Shown here piece by piece: positions 53,943 to 64,000 of a DNA stretch of 64,000 nt; position 1 is the stretch's first letter; each line of letters starts with the position of its first letter. The stretch covers positions 124,001-188,000 of the forward strand of contig NZ_CABVPN010000014.1 of NCBI RefSeq assembly GCF_902499115.1, given 5' to 3'. Made by a program: the position numbers and the translations under genes. The DNA is from Burkholderia diffusa (lineage in GTDB: Bacteria > Pseudomonadota > Gammaproteobacteria > Burkholderiales > Burkholderiaceae). Below the pieces are notes generated by a model, which searched no databases, was not told the DNA's origin, and saw only the letters and a program-made list of their open reading frames with translations.

Positions 53943-55175
53943 TCAAAAATTGCTCAGGAACCATTCCTTCATCCGCGAGAAGATCTGCCCCGCGTTGCCG
54001 GACTGCACGGCGACCTTGCGACCGCGCATGCGCTGTGCGCTGCCTTCGACGAGCAGGCCCATCGCCGTCGAGTAGCGCGGATTGCGCACCACGTCGGCGA
54101 GGCCGCCTGCGTATTCCGGCGCGCCGATGCGCACCGGTTTCAGGAAAATGTCTTCGCCGAGCTCGACCATGCCCGGCATCATCGAAGCCCCGCCGGTAAT
54201 GACCACGCCGGAGCTCAGCAGTTCTTCATAACCCGACTCGCGCACGACCTGCTGCACGAGCGAGAACAGTTCCTCGACGCGCGGCTCGATCACGGCCGCG
54301 AGCGCCTGGCGCGACAGCGTGCGCGGGCCGCGTTCGCCGAGGCCGGGCACTTCGACCATCTCGTCCGGATCGGCGAGCGCCTGCTTCGCGATCCCGTAGC
54401 CGACCTTGATGTCTTCCGCGTCCGGCGTCGGCGTGCGCAGCGCCATCGCGATGTCGCTCGTGATCTGGTCGCCGGCGATCGGAATCACCGCGGTATGGCG
54501 GATCGCGCCTTCGGCGAAGATCGCGATGTCGGTCGTGCCGCCGCCGATGTCGACCAGCACCACGCCGAGATCCTTCTCGTCTTCCGTCAGCACGGCCAGC
54601 GACGACGCGAGCGGCTGCAGGATCAGGTCGTTCACTTCCAGCCCGCAGCGGCGCACGCACTTGACGATGTTCTGCGCGGCACTGACCGCGCCCGTCACGA
54701 TGTGCACCTTCACCTCGAGGCGGATGCCGCTCATCCCGATCGGCTCGCGCACGTCTTCCTGCCCGTCGATGATGAATTCCTGCGTGAGGATGTGCAGCAC
54801 CTGCTGGTCGGTCGGGATGTTGATCGCCTTCGCGGTCTCGATCACGCGCGCGACGTCGGTCTGCGTGACTTCCTTGTCCTTGATCGCGACCATCCCGCTC
54901 GAGTTGAAGCTGCGGATGTGGCTGCCGGCAATCCCCGTGAACACGTTGGTGATCTTGCAATCGGCCATCAGCTCGGCTTCCTCGAGCGCGCGCTGGATCG
55001 ACTGCACGGTGGCCTCGATATTGACCACCACGCCCTTCTTCAGACCCTTCGATTCGCTCTGGCCGAGGCCGATCACCTCGTAATGGCCTTCGCCCTTCAG
55101 CTCGGCGACGATGGCCACCACCTTCGACGTGCCGATGTCGAGGGAAACCAGCAGATCCTTGTAGTCTTTGCTCAT
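53943..55175 (-). CDS. ftsA: cell division protein FtsA
   Basis: 410 residues; actin-like ATPase tethering FtsZ to the membrane. MSKDYKDLLVSLDIGTSKVV is the phosphate-1 motif; VVLVDIGGGTTDIAIFAEGA is phosphate 2; GVVITGGASMMPGMVELGED is the adenosine motif. The SHS2 (1C) domain lies at ~85-165. The C-terminal amphipathic helix ends KEWFLSNF. The start is chosen by family; a short open extension upstream overlaps the spacer to ftsQ. Confidence 0.98.
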   Translation of the reverse strand: MSKDYKDLLVSLDIGTSKVVAIVAELKGEGHYEVIGLGQSESKGLKKGVVVNIEATVQSIQRALEEAELMADCKITNVFTGIAGSHIRSFNSSGMVAIKDKEVTQTDVARVIETAKAINIPTDQQVLHILTQEFIIDGQEDVREPIGMSGIRLEVKVHIVTGAVSAAQNIVKCVRRCGLEVNDLILQPLASSLAVLTEDEKDLGVVLVDIGGGTTDIAIFAEGAIRHTAVIPIAGDQITSDIAMALRTPTPDAEDIKVGYGIAKQALADPDEMVEVPGLGERGPRTLSRQALAAVIEPRVEELFSLVQQVVRESGYEELLSSGVVITGGASMMPGMVELGEDIFLKPVRIGAPEYAGGLADVVRNPRYSTAMGLLVEGSAQRMRGRKVAVQSGNAGQIFSRMKEWFLSNF

Positions 55176-55201
55176 AAAGTGCTCTTGCGTGTGATCTCTC
55201 G

Positions 55202-55954
55202 TTACTTCTTGCGCTTGTCGGTATCGGTCAGGAACCGCATGCCTGCCGCACGAATCGCGAATCCGTTCGGATAACGCAGGTCCGCATACTCGATGTCGTT
55301 GCCCCAACGCTCCGTGACGGCCGGCCACGCGGCGACGAGGCGCTGGCTCCGGTCATGCAGGGTCTCGCTGGTGCGCTCCTTGCCCAGTTCGACCTGCATG
55401 CCGTTCGACAGCTTCACCGTCCACGCGTAGCGCGCCGACAGCGTCACTTCTTCCGGCGCCGCCTTCAGCGGCGCAAACCAGTTCGTGAAGTCGCGATACC
55501 GCGTGACGACTTCCTTCGCACTACCCTCCGGGCCGTCGAACGCCGGCAGTTCCTGATCCAGTTCGCCCTGGTTCGCGGTGAACAGCTCGCCGTCGACGCT
55601 CACGAGCTGCGCGCTGCCCCAGGTCCCGAGCGGTTTGTACTCCTCGAGCGTGACAGCCAGCGCATTCGGCCACACCCGGCGCACGCTCGCGTGGCGCACC
55701 CACGGCATCTGCTCGAACGCGGCACGCGCCGTATCGAGATCGACCGTGAAGAAATTGCCCTTCAGCCGGCCGACCACGCCCGCACGCACCGTCGGCGTGT
55801 TGATGTGCTCGGTGTCGCCGTCGATCCGGATTTCGCGCAGCGCGAACGTCGGACGCTGGATCAGCCAGTAGCAGCCGGCCGCCGCCAACACGAGCAGCAA
55901 CAGCGCGTACAGCGCGCTGGCGGCAAGGTTGAGTTGGCGAACGTTGTTCCACAT
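55202..55954 (-). CDS. ftsQ: cell division protein FtsQ
   Basis: 250 residues; bitopic divisome assembly protein binding FtsB/FtsL. Short cytoplasmic N-terminus, membrane span ASALYALLLLVLAAAGCYWL, POTRA domain (FALREIRIDGDTEHINTPTV and VRHASVRRVWPNALAVTLEE) and the beta domain to the end (EYADLRYPNGFAIRAAGM). Follows ddlB by 19 bp. Confidence 0.96.
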   Translation of the reverse strand: MWNNVRQLNLAASALYALLLLVLAAAGCYWLIQRPTFALREIRIDGDTEHINTPTVRAGVVGRLKGNFFTVDLDTARAAFEQMPWVRHASVRRVWPNALAVTLEEYKPLGTWGSAQLVSVDGELFTANQGELDQELPAFDGPEGSAKEVVTRYRDFTNWFAPLKAAPEEVTLSARYAWTVKLSNGMQVELGKERTSETLHDRSQRLVAAWPAVTERWGNDIEYADLRYPNGFAIRAAGMRFLTDTDKRKK

Positions 55955-55973
55955 ACGTCGTTCCGTTCCTGCG

Positions 55974-56915
55974 TCAGTCGTTGAGCGTAAGCGACAGCAC
56001 CTTCACGACCAGCTCCGAATAGCTGATGCCGATCGACCGCGCGGCCTTCGGCGGCAGCGAGTGGTCGGTCATCCCGGGGGCCGTGTTCACTTCCAGGAAA
56101 TACGCGTTGCCGGCGGCATCGAGCATGAAGTCCGCGCGCCCCCAGTCGGTGCAGCCGAGCACGTCGAACGCGCGACGCGCGATGCGCTTCAGTTCCGCTT
56201 CCCGCTCCGTCGGCAGCCCGCACGGAATCAGGTACTGCGTATCGTCGGCGACATACTTCGCGTGGTAGTCGTAGAACTCGCCGGCCGGCACGATCTTGAT
56301 CAGCGGCAAGTCGAGATCGCCGGCGATGCACGCGGTGTACTCGCCGCCGCCTTCGATGCTCTTCTCGACGATCACGATCTTGTCGTGCGCCGCGGCTTCC
56401 GACAGTGCGGCGGGCAACGCGTCGGCCGTCTTCACCTTCAGCACCGCGACGCTCGAGCCTTCGCTCGCCGGCTTCACGAACAGCGGCAGGCCGAGCTTCG
56501 CGACGATGTCCGCCGCACGGGCCGCGTAGTCGTCGCCGCGCATCACCGTCTCGAACGGCGGCGTCGGCACGCCCGTCTGTTGCCACACGAGCTTCGTGCG
56601 GAACTTGTCGAGGCCGAGCGCCGAGCCGAGCACGCCGCTGCCCGTGTAGCGGATACCGTAGAAATCGAGCGCGCCCTGGATCTGGCCGTTCTCGCCGTAG
56701 CCACCATGCAGCGCGTTGAACGCGCGCACGAAGCCTTCATCCTTCAGCGCCGACAGCGGCCGCTCGGCCGGGTCGAACGGATGCGCGTCGACGCCCGCGT
56801 CACGCAGGCCCTGCAGCACGAGACGGCCCGAGGTGAGCGACACCTCGCGCTCGGCGGATTCGCCACCGAACAACACCGCCACCTTGCCGAAACGTTTCGG
56901 ATCGATCCCGCTCAT
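55974..56915 (-). CDS. ddlB: D-alanine-D-alanine ligase
   Basis: 313 residues; makes the D-Ala-D-Ala dipeptide for MurF. ATP-grasp fold: KVAVLFGGESAEREVSLTSG at the N-terminus, LPLFVKPASEGSSVAVLKV, and C-terminal FMLDAAGNAYFLEVNTAPGM with TDHSLPPKAA. One base separates it from the murC stop codon, so it is tightly coupled. Confidence 0.98.
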   Translation of the reverse strand: MSGIDPKRFGKVAVLFGGESAEREVSLTSGRLVLQGLRDAGVDAHPFDPAERPLSALKDEGFVRAFNALHGGYGENGQIQGALDFYGIRYTGSGVLGSALGLDKFRTKLVWQQTGVPTPPFETVMRGDDYAARAADIVAKLGLPLFVKPASEGSSVAVLKVKTADALPAALSEAAAHDKIVIVEKSIEGGGEYTACIAGDLDLPLIKIVPAGEFYDYHAKYVADDTQYLIPCGLPTEREAELKRIARRAFDVLGCTDWGRADFMLDAAGNAYFLEVNTAPGMTDHSLPPKAARSIGISYSELVVKVLSLTLND

Positions 56916-56916
56916 G

Positions 56917-58310
<1,394 letters not shown>

Positions 58311-58314
<4 letters not shown>

Positions 58315-59414
58315 TGCAGTTGTTCCAGGTTCGCGCCGGCCACCTTCGCGCAGACGCGCGCGACTTCGTCGGTGGCCTCGGGCTTCGCCAGCGAGCGCGA
58401 ACGCTCCGCCATGTCCGCGAGCGACGCCCGCGACTGGCCGCGCAGCCAGTCGGCAAGCAGTTCCGCCGACAGGTCGCGTTGTTGCACCAGCACCGCCGCG
58501 CCCGCATCGGCGAGGAACGCGGCGTTGGTCGTCTGGTGGTCGTCGACCGCGTACGGGAACGGCACGAACAGCGCCGCCACGCCCACCGCCGCGATTTCCG
58601 ATACCGTCATCGCGCCGGAGCGGCAGATCACGAGATCCGCCGCCGCGTACGCGGTCGCCATGTCGTCGATGAACGGCACGAGCCGCACGTCGTCGCCGCC
58701 GGCGAATCCGGCCGCTTCGTAATTCGCCTTCAGCGCCTCGATGTGCTTCGCGCCGGCCTGGTGCACGATGCGCGGGCGCTCGCCCGGCGCCAGCAGCGCC
58801 AGCGCGCGCGGCACGACTTCGTTCAGTGCGGCGGCGCCGAGACTGCCGCCGACGACCAGCACGTTCAGCGGACCGCTGCGCGATGCATAGCGTGCTTTGG
58901 GCGTTTCCGTGCGCGCAAGTTCCGCGCGAATCGGGTTGCCGGTCCATTCCGCGTGCGGCAGTGCGCCGGGGAACGCGACGAGCACGCGTTTCGCGAATTT
59001 CGCGAGCACCTTGTTCGCGAGACCGGCGATCGAATTCTGTTCGTGCAGCACGAGCGGGCGGCCCGACAGCGCGGTCATCACGCCCGCCGGGAACGTGATG
59101 TAGCCGCCCATCCCGAGCACGACGTCCGGCCGCACGCGGCGCAGCGCGCCGAGACTCTGCCAGCATGCGCGCAGCAGGTTGAACGGCAGCGTCAGCTTGG
59201 TCTTCAGGCCCTTGCCGCGCAGTCCGCCGAAGCGCACGTATTCCATCGGGATGCCGTGCTTCGGCACGAGCGTCGCTTCCATCCCGGCCGGATTGCCGAG
59301 CCATACGACGCGCCAGCCCGCCGCTTCCATCCGGTGCGCGACGGCGAGCCCCGGGAACACGTGGCCCCCGGTGCCGCCTGCCATCACCATCAGCGTGCGT
59401 CGCGACGCGGTCAT
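58311..59414 (-). CDS. murG: lipid II synthase (undecaprenyldiphospho-muramoylpentapeptide beta-N-acetylglucosaminyltransferase)
   Basis: 367 residues; peripheral GT28 enzyme converting lipid I to lipid II. RTLMVMAGGTGGHVFPGLAV and VLGMGGYITFPAGVMTALSG are the two G-loops; VICRSGAMTVSEIAAVGVAA is the UDP-GlcNAc-binding region. 4-bp overlaps with murC and with ftsW. Confidence 0.98.
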
Positions 59415-60694
59415 ACCTTCCCTCCGCGCATCAGTACGCGATTTTCATAGTCGACCCGCAACAGCACCGCAAGCGCGACACAGTTCAGCAGGATGCCCGA
59501 GCCGCCGTAGCTCACGAGCGGCAGCGTCAGGCCCTTGGTCGGCAGCAGGCCGAGGTTCACGCCCATGTTGATGAACGTCTGCGCGCCGAACCAGATGCCG
59601 ATGCCCTTCGCCATCAGGCCCGCGAACGTGCGGTCGAGCGCGAGCGCCTGACGGCCGATCTCGAACGCGCGGCGCACGATCCAGTAGAACAGCAGGATCA
59701 CGACCAGCACGCCAACGAAGCCGAGTTCCTCGCCGATCACCGCGAGGATGAAGTCGGTATGCGCTTCGGGCAGGTAGTTCAGCTTCTCGACGCTGCCGCC
59801 GAGGCCGACGCCGAACCACTCGCCGCGGCCGAATGCGATCAGCGAGTGCGTGAGCTGGTATGCCTTGCCCTGCGCATAGCGCTCGTCCCACGGATCGAGG
59901 TAGGCGAAGATCCGCTCGCGACGCCACGGCGACAGCCATACGAGCATCGTGAAGGTGCCGACCGCCGTCGCCACCAGGCCGCCGAACAGCTTGCCGTTCA
60001 CGCCGCCGAGAAACAGCACGCCCATCGCGATCGCGGCGACCACCATGAACGCGCCCATGTCCGGCTCGAGCAGCAGCAGCGCGCCGACGAGACCGACCGC
60101 GAACGCCATCGGCAGGAAGCCCTTCGCGAAGCTCTGCATGTACTCCTGCTTGCGCACCGTGTAGTTCGCCGCGTAGATCGTCACCGCGAGCTTCATGATT
60201 TCCGATGGCTGCATGTTCGTGATGCCGAGCGGAATCCAGCGGCGCGCACCGTTCACACCCTTGCCCACGTGCGGGATCAGCACGATCACGAGGCCGACCA
60301 GTGCGATCAGGAAGAGATGCGGCGCGTATTTGTCCCAGGTCGACACGGGCACGCGGAACGCGATCACCGCCGCGATGAACGCGACGACGAGCGACACGCA
60401 GTGGCGCATCAGGAACGCGTAGTCGTGATACGACGCGTATTTCGGCGAATCGGGCATCGCGATCGACGCCGAATACACCATCACGACGCCGAGCCCGAGC
60501 AGCGCGATCGCGACCCACAGCAGCGAGTAGTCGAAGTCGAGCATGCGCGAGCGGCTCGGCCGAACGCCGTTCACGACGCTCGCGAGGCCGCCGGTCGCGG
60601 CGCGCGTGGCCGACGCGACACGGCCGCCGGCAGCATTGCCGCCGGCATCGCGCCGGTCGTTGAAACGGGACACGAGGCGATCGGACCAGCTCAT
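59411..60694 (-). CDS. ftsW: peptidoglycan glycosyltransferase FtsW
   Basis: 427 residues, SEDS family; polymerises lipid II at the septum. About ten membrane spans. Conserved blocks: KGVNGARRWIPLGITNMQPS, DMGAFMVVAAIAMGVLFLGG, SVEKLNYLPEAHTDFILAVI and GLTLPLVSYGGSGILLNCVA. The cytoplasmic N-terminus (~55 residues) is longer than in E. coli and Arg/Ala-rich. 4-bp overlap with murD upstream and murG downstream. Confidence 0.97.
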   Translation of the reverse strand: MSWSDRLVSRFNDRRDAGGNAAGGRVASATRAATGGLASVVNGVRPSRSRMLDFDYSLLWVAIALLGLGVVMVYSASIAMPDSPKYASYHDYAFLMRHCVSLVVAFIAAVIAFRVPVSTWDKYAPHLFLIALVGLVIVLIPHVGKGVNGARRWIPLGITNMQPSEIMKLAVTIYAANYTVRKQEYMQSFAKGFLPMAFAVGLVGALLLLEPDMGAFMVVAAIAMGVLFLGGVNGKLFGGLVATAVGTFTMLVWLSPWRRERIFAYLDPWDERYAQGKAYQLTHSLIAFGRGEWFGVGLGGSVEKLNYLPEAHTDFILAVIGEELGFVGVLVVILLFYWIVRRAFEIGRQALALDRTFAGLMAKGIGIWFGAQTFINMGVNLGLLPTKGLTLPLVSYGGSGILLNCVALAVLLRVDYENRVLMRGGKV

Positions 60695-62211
60695 GGCGTC
60701 GCTCCTTTGTCGATGGCGATTTCATCCACCGCCGCGCGGAACACGTCCGCGCGATGGGCGTAGTTCCTGAACATGTCGAGGCTCGCGCACGCGGGCGACA
60801 GCAGCACCGCATCGCCCGGCTCGGCGAGGTCGGCGGCGGCACGCACCGCGCCTTCGAGCGTCGCGTGGTCGGCGAGCGGCACACCGGTTTCGGCGAGCGT
60901 GTCGCGAATCGCCGGCGCGTCGCGGCCGATCAGCATCACGGCACGGCACCAGCGCGCGACCGGCGCAACCAGCGGCGCGAAATCCTGGCCCTTGCCGTCG
61001 CCACCGGCGATCAGCACGATCTTCTGCGCGAGCCCGTCGAGCGCGGCCACCGTCGCGCCGACGTTCGTTCCCTTGCTGTCGTCGACGTAGTCCACGTCGT
61101 CGATCGTCGCGATCACTTCGACGCGATGCGCCTCGCCGCGATACTCGCGCAGCGCGTGCAGCAGCGGCGCGGCCGGCAGGTCGATCGCGCGTGCAAGCGC
61201 GAACGCGGCCAGCGCGTTCGCCGCGTTGTGCAGCCCGCGGATGCGCAGCGCGTCAGCCGGCATCAGGCGCTTCTGCGCGATGTCGGGCGTATGCGCGGCG
61301 TCGCGCTTGCGGCGACGGCTCGTCGTCTCGTCCGGCGCGTCGCGGTCGACCGCTTCGACCAGCCACGCAATGCCGTTGTCGCGCGACAGGCCGTAGTCGC
61401 CGTCCTGCGTCGGTTCGTTCAGGCCGAACGTGACCGTGCGCGCCGCATCGGCCGCGCCGGGGGCCGGTGCGAACTTCATCACGGCCGCATCGTCGCGATT
61501 GAGCACGCGCGTGGTCGTCGCGCCGAAGATCCGGCCCTTCGCGGCCGCATAGGCGTCGAAGCTGCCGTGCCAGTCGAGGTGATCCTGCGTGATGTTGAGG
61601 ATCGCGGCCGCATCCGGCGCGAACGTGCGGGCCGTCTCGAGCTGGAAGCTCGACAGTTCCAGCACCCAGACGTCGGGCAGCGCCGTATCGTCGATCGCAC
61701 CCGCGAGCCGGTCGAGCATCGCCGGGCTGATGTTGCCGGCGACGGCGACCTTCTTGCCCGAACGCTGGCACAGCAGGCCCGTGAGGCTCGTCGTCGTGGT
61801 CTTGCCGTTGGTGCCGGTGATCGCGAGCACCTTCGGCTGATAGCCGCTCGCGCCGAGCGCGCGCAGCGCCTGCGCGAAGAATTCGAGTTCGCCCCACACC
61901 GCGATCGCGCGCTCGTTCGCGGCCGCGATCAGCGCCGCCAGTGCCGGTTCGAGCGGCGACAGGCCGGGGCTCAGCCCTACGATCTCGACGCCGCCGTCGA
62001 GCAGCGCAGGCGTGAACGGCCCGCCGACGAACTCCGCATCGATGCCTTCGGCCTGCAGCGCGGCAAGGTTCGGCGGCGCCTCGCGGGTATCGGCAATACG
62101 CAGCCGGCACCCGTGCCTCGCGCACCATCGCGCGATCGCGAGACCCGATTCCCCGAGCCCCAGTACGAGCACCATCGGCCGCTGCCGATCTCCAAACATC
62201 TCGCCAGACAT
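60691..62211 (-). CDS. murD: UDP-N-acetylmuramoyl-L-alanine-D-glutamate ligase
   Basis: 506 residues; adds D-Glu. PMVLVLGLGESGLAIARWCA is the N-terminal Rossmann loop; AITGTNGKTTTTSLTGLLCQ the P-loop; AAILNITQDHLDWHGSFDAY, and DDSKGTNVGATVAALDG in the C-terminal domain. An insertion of ~30 charged residues near 275-305 (VDRDAPDETTSRRRKRDAAH) makes it longer than E. coli MurD (438). The start at 62211 has AAAGG 8 nt upstream; ATG 62199 is an alternative. Confidence 0.97.
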   Translation of the reverse strand: MSGEMFGDRQRPMVLVLGLGESGLAIARWCARHGCRLRIADTREAPPNLAALQAEGIDAEFVGGPFTPALLDGGVEIVGLSPGLSPLEPALAALIAAANERAIAVWGELEFFAQALRALGASGYQPKVLAITGTNGKTTTTSLTGLLCQRSGKKVAVAGNISPAMLDRLAGAIDDTALPDVWVLELSSFQLETARTFAPDAAAILNITQDHLDWHGSFDAYAAAKGRIFGATTTRVLNRDDAAVMKFAPAPGAADAARTVTFGLNEPTQDGDYGLSRDNGIAWLVEAVDRDAPDETTSRRRKRDAAHTPDIAQKRLMPADALRIRGLHNAANALAAFALARAIDLPAAPLLHALREYRGEAHRVEVIATIDDVDYVDDSKGTNVGATVAALDGLAQKIVLIAGGDGKGQDFAPLVAPVARWCRAVMLIGRDAPAIRDTLAETGVPLADHATLEGAVRAAADLAEPGDAVLLSPACASLDMFRNYAHRADVFRAAVDEIAIDKGATP

Positions 62212-62227
62212 CCTTGTTACCTTTCCT

Positions 62228-63397
62228 TTACCGCAGCTTGAGGGTGGACAGACCGAACAGGCACAGCATCAGCGTGATGATCCAGAAACGCACCACCACC
62301 TGCGTTTCCTTCCAGCCGGACAATTCGAAATGGTGATGCAGCGGTGCCATCTTCAGCAGGCGCCGCCCTTCGCCGTAACGCTTCTTCGTGTACTTGAACC
62401 ACGACACCTGCAGCATCACCGACAGTGTTTCCGCGACGAAGATGCCACCCATGATGAACAGCACGATTTCCTGGCGCACGATCACCGCGACCGTGCCGAG
62501 CGCGCCGCCGAGCGCCAGCGCGCCGACGTCGCCCATGAACACCTGCGCGGGGTGCGTGTTGTACCAGAGGAACGCGAGCCCTGCCCCGCCCATCGCGGAA
62601 CAGAAGATCAGCAATTCACCGGCGCCCGGGATGTGCGGGAACAGCAGATATTTCGAATAGACCGAGCTGCCCATCACGTACGCGAACACACCGAGCGACG
62701 CGCCGACCAGCACGACCGGCATGATCACGAGGCCGTCGAGGCCGTCGGTCAGGTTCACCGCGTTGCTCGCGCCGACGATCACGAAGTAGGTCAGCACGAT
62801 GAAGCCCCACACGCCCAGCGGGTAGCTGATCGACTTCAGGAACGGCAGCATCAGGTCGGCGCGCGCCGGCAGCCCCATCGACAGGCCGCTCCTCACCCAT
62901 GCCATGAACAGGTCGAACACGCGCACGTTGTTCGCTTCGGACACGCTGAAGGCGAGGTAGACGGCTGCGAACAGCCCGATCACCGATTGCCAGAAATACT
63001 TCTCGCGCGACGACATCCCGCGCGGGTCCTTGTGGACGACCTTGCGGTAATCGTCGACCCAGCCGATCACGCCGAAACCGAACGTGACGAGCATCACGAT
63101 CCAGATGAAACGGTTCGTCAGGTCGCCCCACAGCAGCGTCGCGACCGCGATGCCGATCAGGATCAGCACGCCGCCCATCGTCGGCGTGCCGGACTTGACC
63201 AGGTGCGTCTGCGGGCCGTCCTTGCGCACGGCCTGACCAACCTTCATTTGCGTCAGCTTGCGGATCACCCACGGTCCGCACACGAGCCCGATCCCCAGCG
63301 CGGTGATGGTGGCCATCACCGCACGGAACGTGAGGTACGTGAACAAGCGCAAAAAGCTTGCGTCTCCTTGCAGCCATTGCGCCAGCGCCAGCAGCAT
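62228..63397 (-). CDS. mraY: phospho-N-acetylmuramoyl-pentapeptide transferase
   Basis: 389 residues; transfers phospho-MurNAc-pentapeptide to undecaprenyl phosphate, making lipid I. Ten membrane spans. Catalytic motifs: the VRKDGPQTHLVKSGTPTMGG loop, FGVIGWVDDYRKVVHKDPRG (DDxxK), NAVNLTDGLDGLVIMPVVLV, and PLHHHFELSGWKETQVVVRF (HHH). 16-bp gaps on both sides. Confidence 0.99.
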   Translation of the reverse strand: MLLALAQWLQGDASFLRLFTYLTFRAVMATITALGIGLVCGPWVIRKLTQMKVGQAVRKDGPQTHLVKSGTPTMGGVLILIGIAVATLLWGDLTNRFIWIVMLVTFGFGVIGWVDDYRKVVHKDPRGMSSREKYFWQSVIGLFAAVYLAFSVSEANNVRVFDLFMAWVRSGLSMGLPARADLMLPFLKSISYPLGVWGFIVLTYFVIVGASNAVNLTDGLDGLVIMPVVLVGASLGVFAYVMGSSVYSKYLLFPHIPGAGELLIFCSAMGGAGLAFLWYNTHPAQVFMGDVGALALGGALGTVAVIVRQEIVLFIMGGIFVAETLSVMLQVSWFKYTKKRYGEGRRLLKMAPLHHHFELSGWKETQVVVRFWIITLMLCLFGLSTLKLR

Positions 63398-63413
63398 GCT
63401 TCCTTCCTTCTAC

Positions 63414-64000
63414 TCAGTGTGCAGCGGGCACCGTGCCCGCCGCGGGTTGTTTCGTCAGCGCGTCGACCACGCGCTCCATCTTCATGTACCGCGAGCCCTT
63501 CACGAGCACCGTCGCCTGCGCGCCGTAGCCCGCAGTGAGCAGTGCCGTCACCAGCGCGCCGACGTCATCGAAATGGCGGGCCGTGTCGCCGTACGCGGTA
63601 CAAGCATCACGCGACGCGTCGCCATGTGCGAACAGCGCATCGATGCCGCGCTCGCGCGCATACGCGCCGATCTCCCGGTGAAATGCCGGGCCTTCGTCGC
63701 CTACCTCGCCCATGTCGCCGATCACCAGCACGCGCGGCTCAGTTTGCGCGGCCAGCACGTCGATCGCCGCGCGCATCGAATCGGGGTTCGCGTTGTAGGT
63801 GTCGTCGACGACCGTCGCGCCCGCGAGGCTGCCGACGACCGCTCGCCGGACCTGCAAGCGGCCCTTGACCGGCTCGAACGATTCGAGCCCCTGCTTGATC
63901 GCGGCCAGCTCGATACCGGCCGCGAGTGCCGCGGCCGTTGCCGCCAATGCGTTGCGTGCGTTGTGCTCGCCGAGCGCGCGCAGCCGCACCGTCACCGGGC
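63414..64000 (-). CDS. murF: UDP-N-acetylmuramoyl-tripeptide-D-alanyl-D-alanine ligase, C-terminal part
   Basis: About 195 C-terminal residues are inside the window; the start lies beyond position 64000. The visible part covers the end of the central domain (VRLRALGEHNARNALAATAA) and the C-terminal domain (ATVVDDTYNANPDSMRAAID, VLVIGDMGEVGDEGPAFHRE, VLVKGSRYMKMERVVDAL). Adds D-Ala-D-Ala from DdlB to the UDP-MurNAc tripeptide. murE, ftsI, ftsL and mraZ/W would be expected upstream, outside the window. Confidence 0.97.
   Translation of the reverse strand, partial: PVTVRLRALGEHNARNALAATAAALAAGIELAAIKQGLESFEPVKGRLQVRRAVVGSLAGATVVDDTYNANPDSMRAAIDVLAAQTEPRVLVIGDMGEVGDEGPAFHREIGAYARERGIDALFAHGDASRDACTAYGDTARHFDDVGALVTALLTAGYGAQATVLVKGSRYMKMERVVDALTKQPAAGTVPAAH

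Overview
The window is about 64 kb of very GC-rich (roughly two-thirds G+C), densely packed chromosomal DNA from a betaproteobacterium. Protein sequences, gene order and codon use point to Burkholderia sensu lato, most likely the B. cepacia complex and its main chromosome. This placement rests on recognised families and gene neighbourhoods, not on a database search. Nearly all genes are housekeeping. I saw no insertion sequence, prophage, CRISPR array, toxin-antitoxin pair or defence island.

Layout. 1-4.1 kb (minus): the start of a 2-dehydro-3-deoxygalactonokinase gene overlapping its IclR-type regulator, an EF-hand protein and a serine carboxypeptidase-like lipoprotein. 4.5-10.2 kb (minus): mtgA, aroE, an RNase II-family exonuclease, a YqiA-like esterase and mpl, mostly overlapping or tightly spaced. 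10.4-18.7 kb (plus): a conserved hypothetical, a TlpA-like thioredoxin, aroQ-accB-accC-prmA-DUF3426 protein, tpx, a PfkB kinase and a glycine-zipper lipoprotein. 18.9-26.9 kb (minus): an AAKK-repeat histone H1-like protein, nrdB, nrdA, ampD, a PP0621-like protein and a CcsA-type membrane protein. 26.9-29 kb (plus): ffh and hpt. 29-36.1 kb (mixed strands): marC, proS, rppH, a CNP1-like lipoprotein, proB, obgE, rpmA and rplU. 36.3-44.3 kb (plus): ispB, tRNA-Pro(CGG), a CorC/HlyC-like protein, pilB-pilC-pilD, coaE, zapD and yacG. 44.3-64 kb (minus): a MutT-type Nudix hydrolase, a DUF815 ATPase, argJ, secA, then (after a plus-strand DciA-like gene) lpxC, a peroxiredoxin and the division and cell wall (dcw) cluster. 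In transcription order that cluster runs murF-mraY-murD-ftsW-murG-murC-ddlB-ftsQ-ftsA-ftsZ.

How the genes work together. Peptidoglycan supply and turnover dominate: lipid II synthesis (murF to murC, ddlB), polymerisation (mtgA, ftsW), recycling (mpl, ampD), undecaprenyl/octaprenyl-type lipid synthesis (ispB) and division (ftsQAZ, zapD). Lipid A commitment (lpxC) and protein export (secA, ffh) sit beside them. The rest covers fatty-acid initiation (accBC), shikimate steps (aroE, aroQ), dNTP supply (nrdAB), and arginine, proline and purine metabolism.

Most noteworthy regulatory reads: (i) two NrdR-box-like sites 31 bp apart upstream of nrdA, one overlapping a good sigma70 -10 element, followed by a roughly 320-nt leader with a possible 36-codon upstream ORF; (ii) several unexplained structured intergenic regions (nrdA-nrdB, nrdB to histone-like gene, histone-like 3' end, ftsA-ftsZ, lpxC leader); (iii) a palindrome overlapping the promoter of the IclR-type gene. 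I found no convincing new multi-gene system. The findings are candidate regulatory structures and a few protein oddities.
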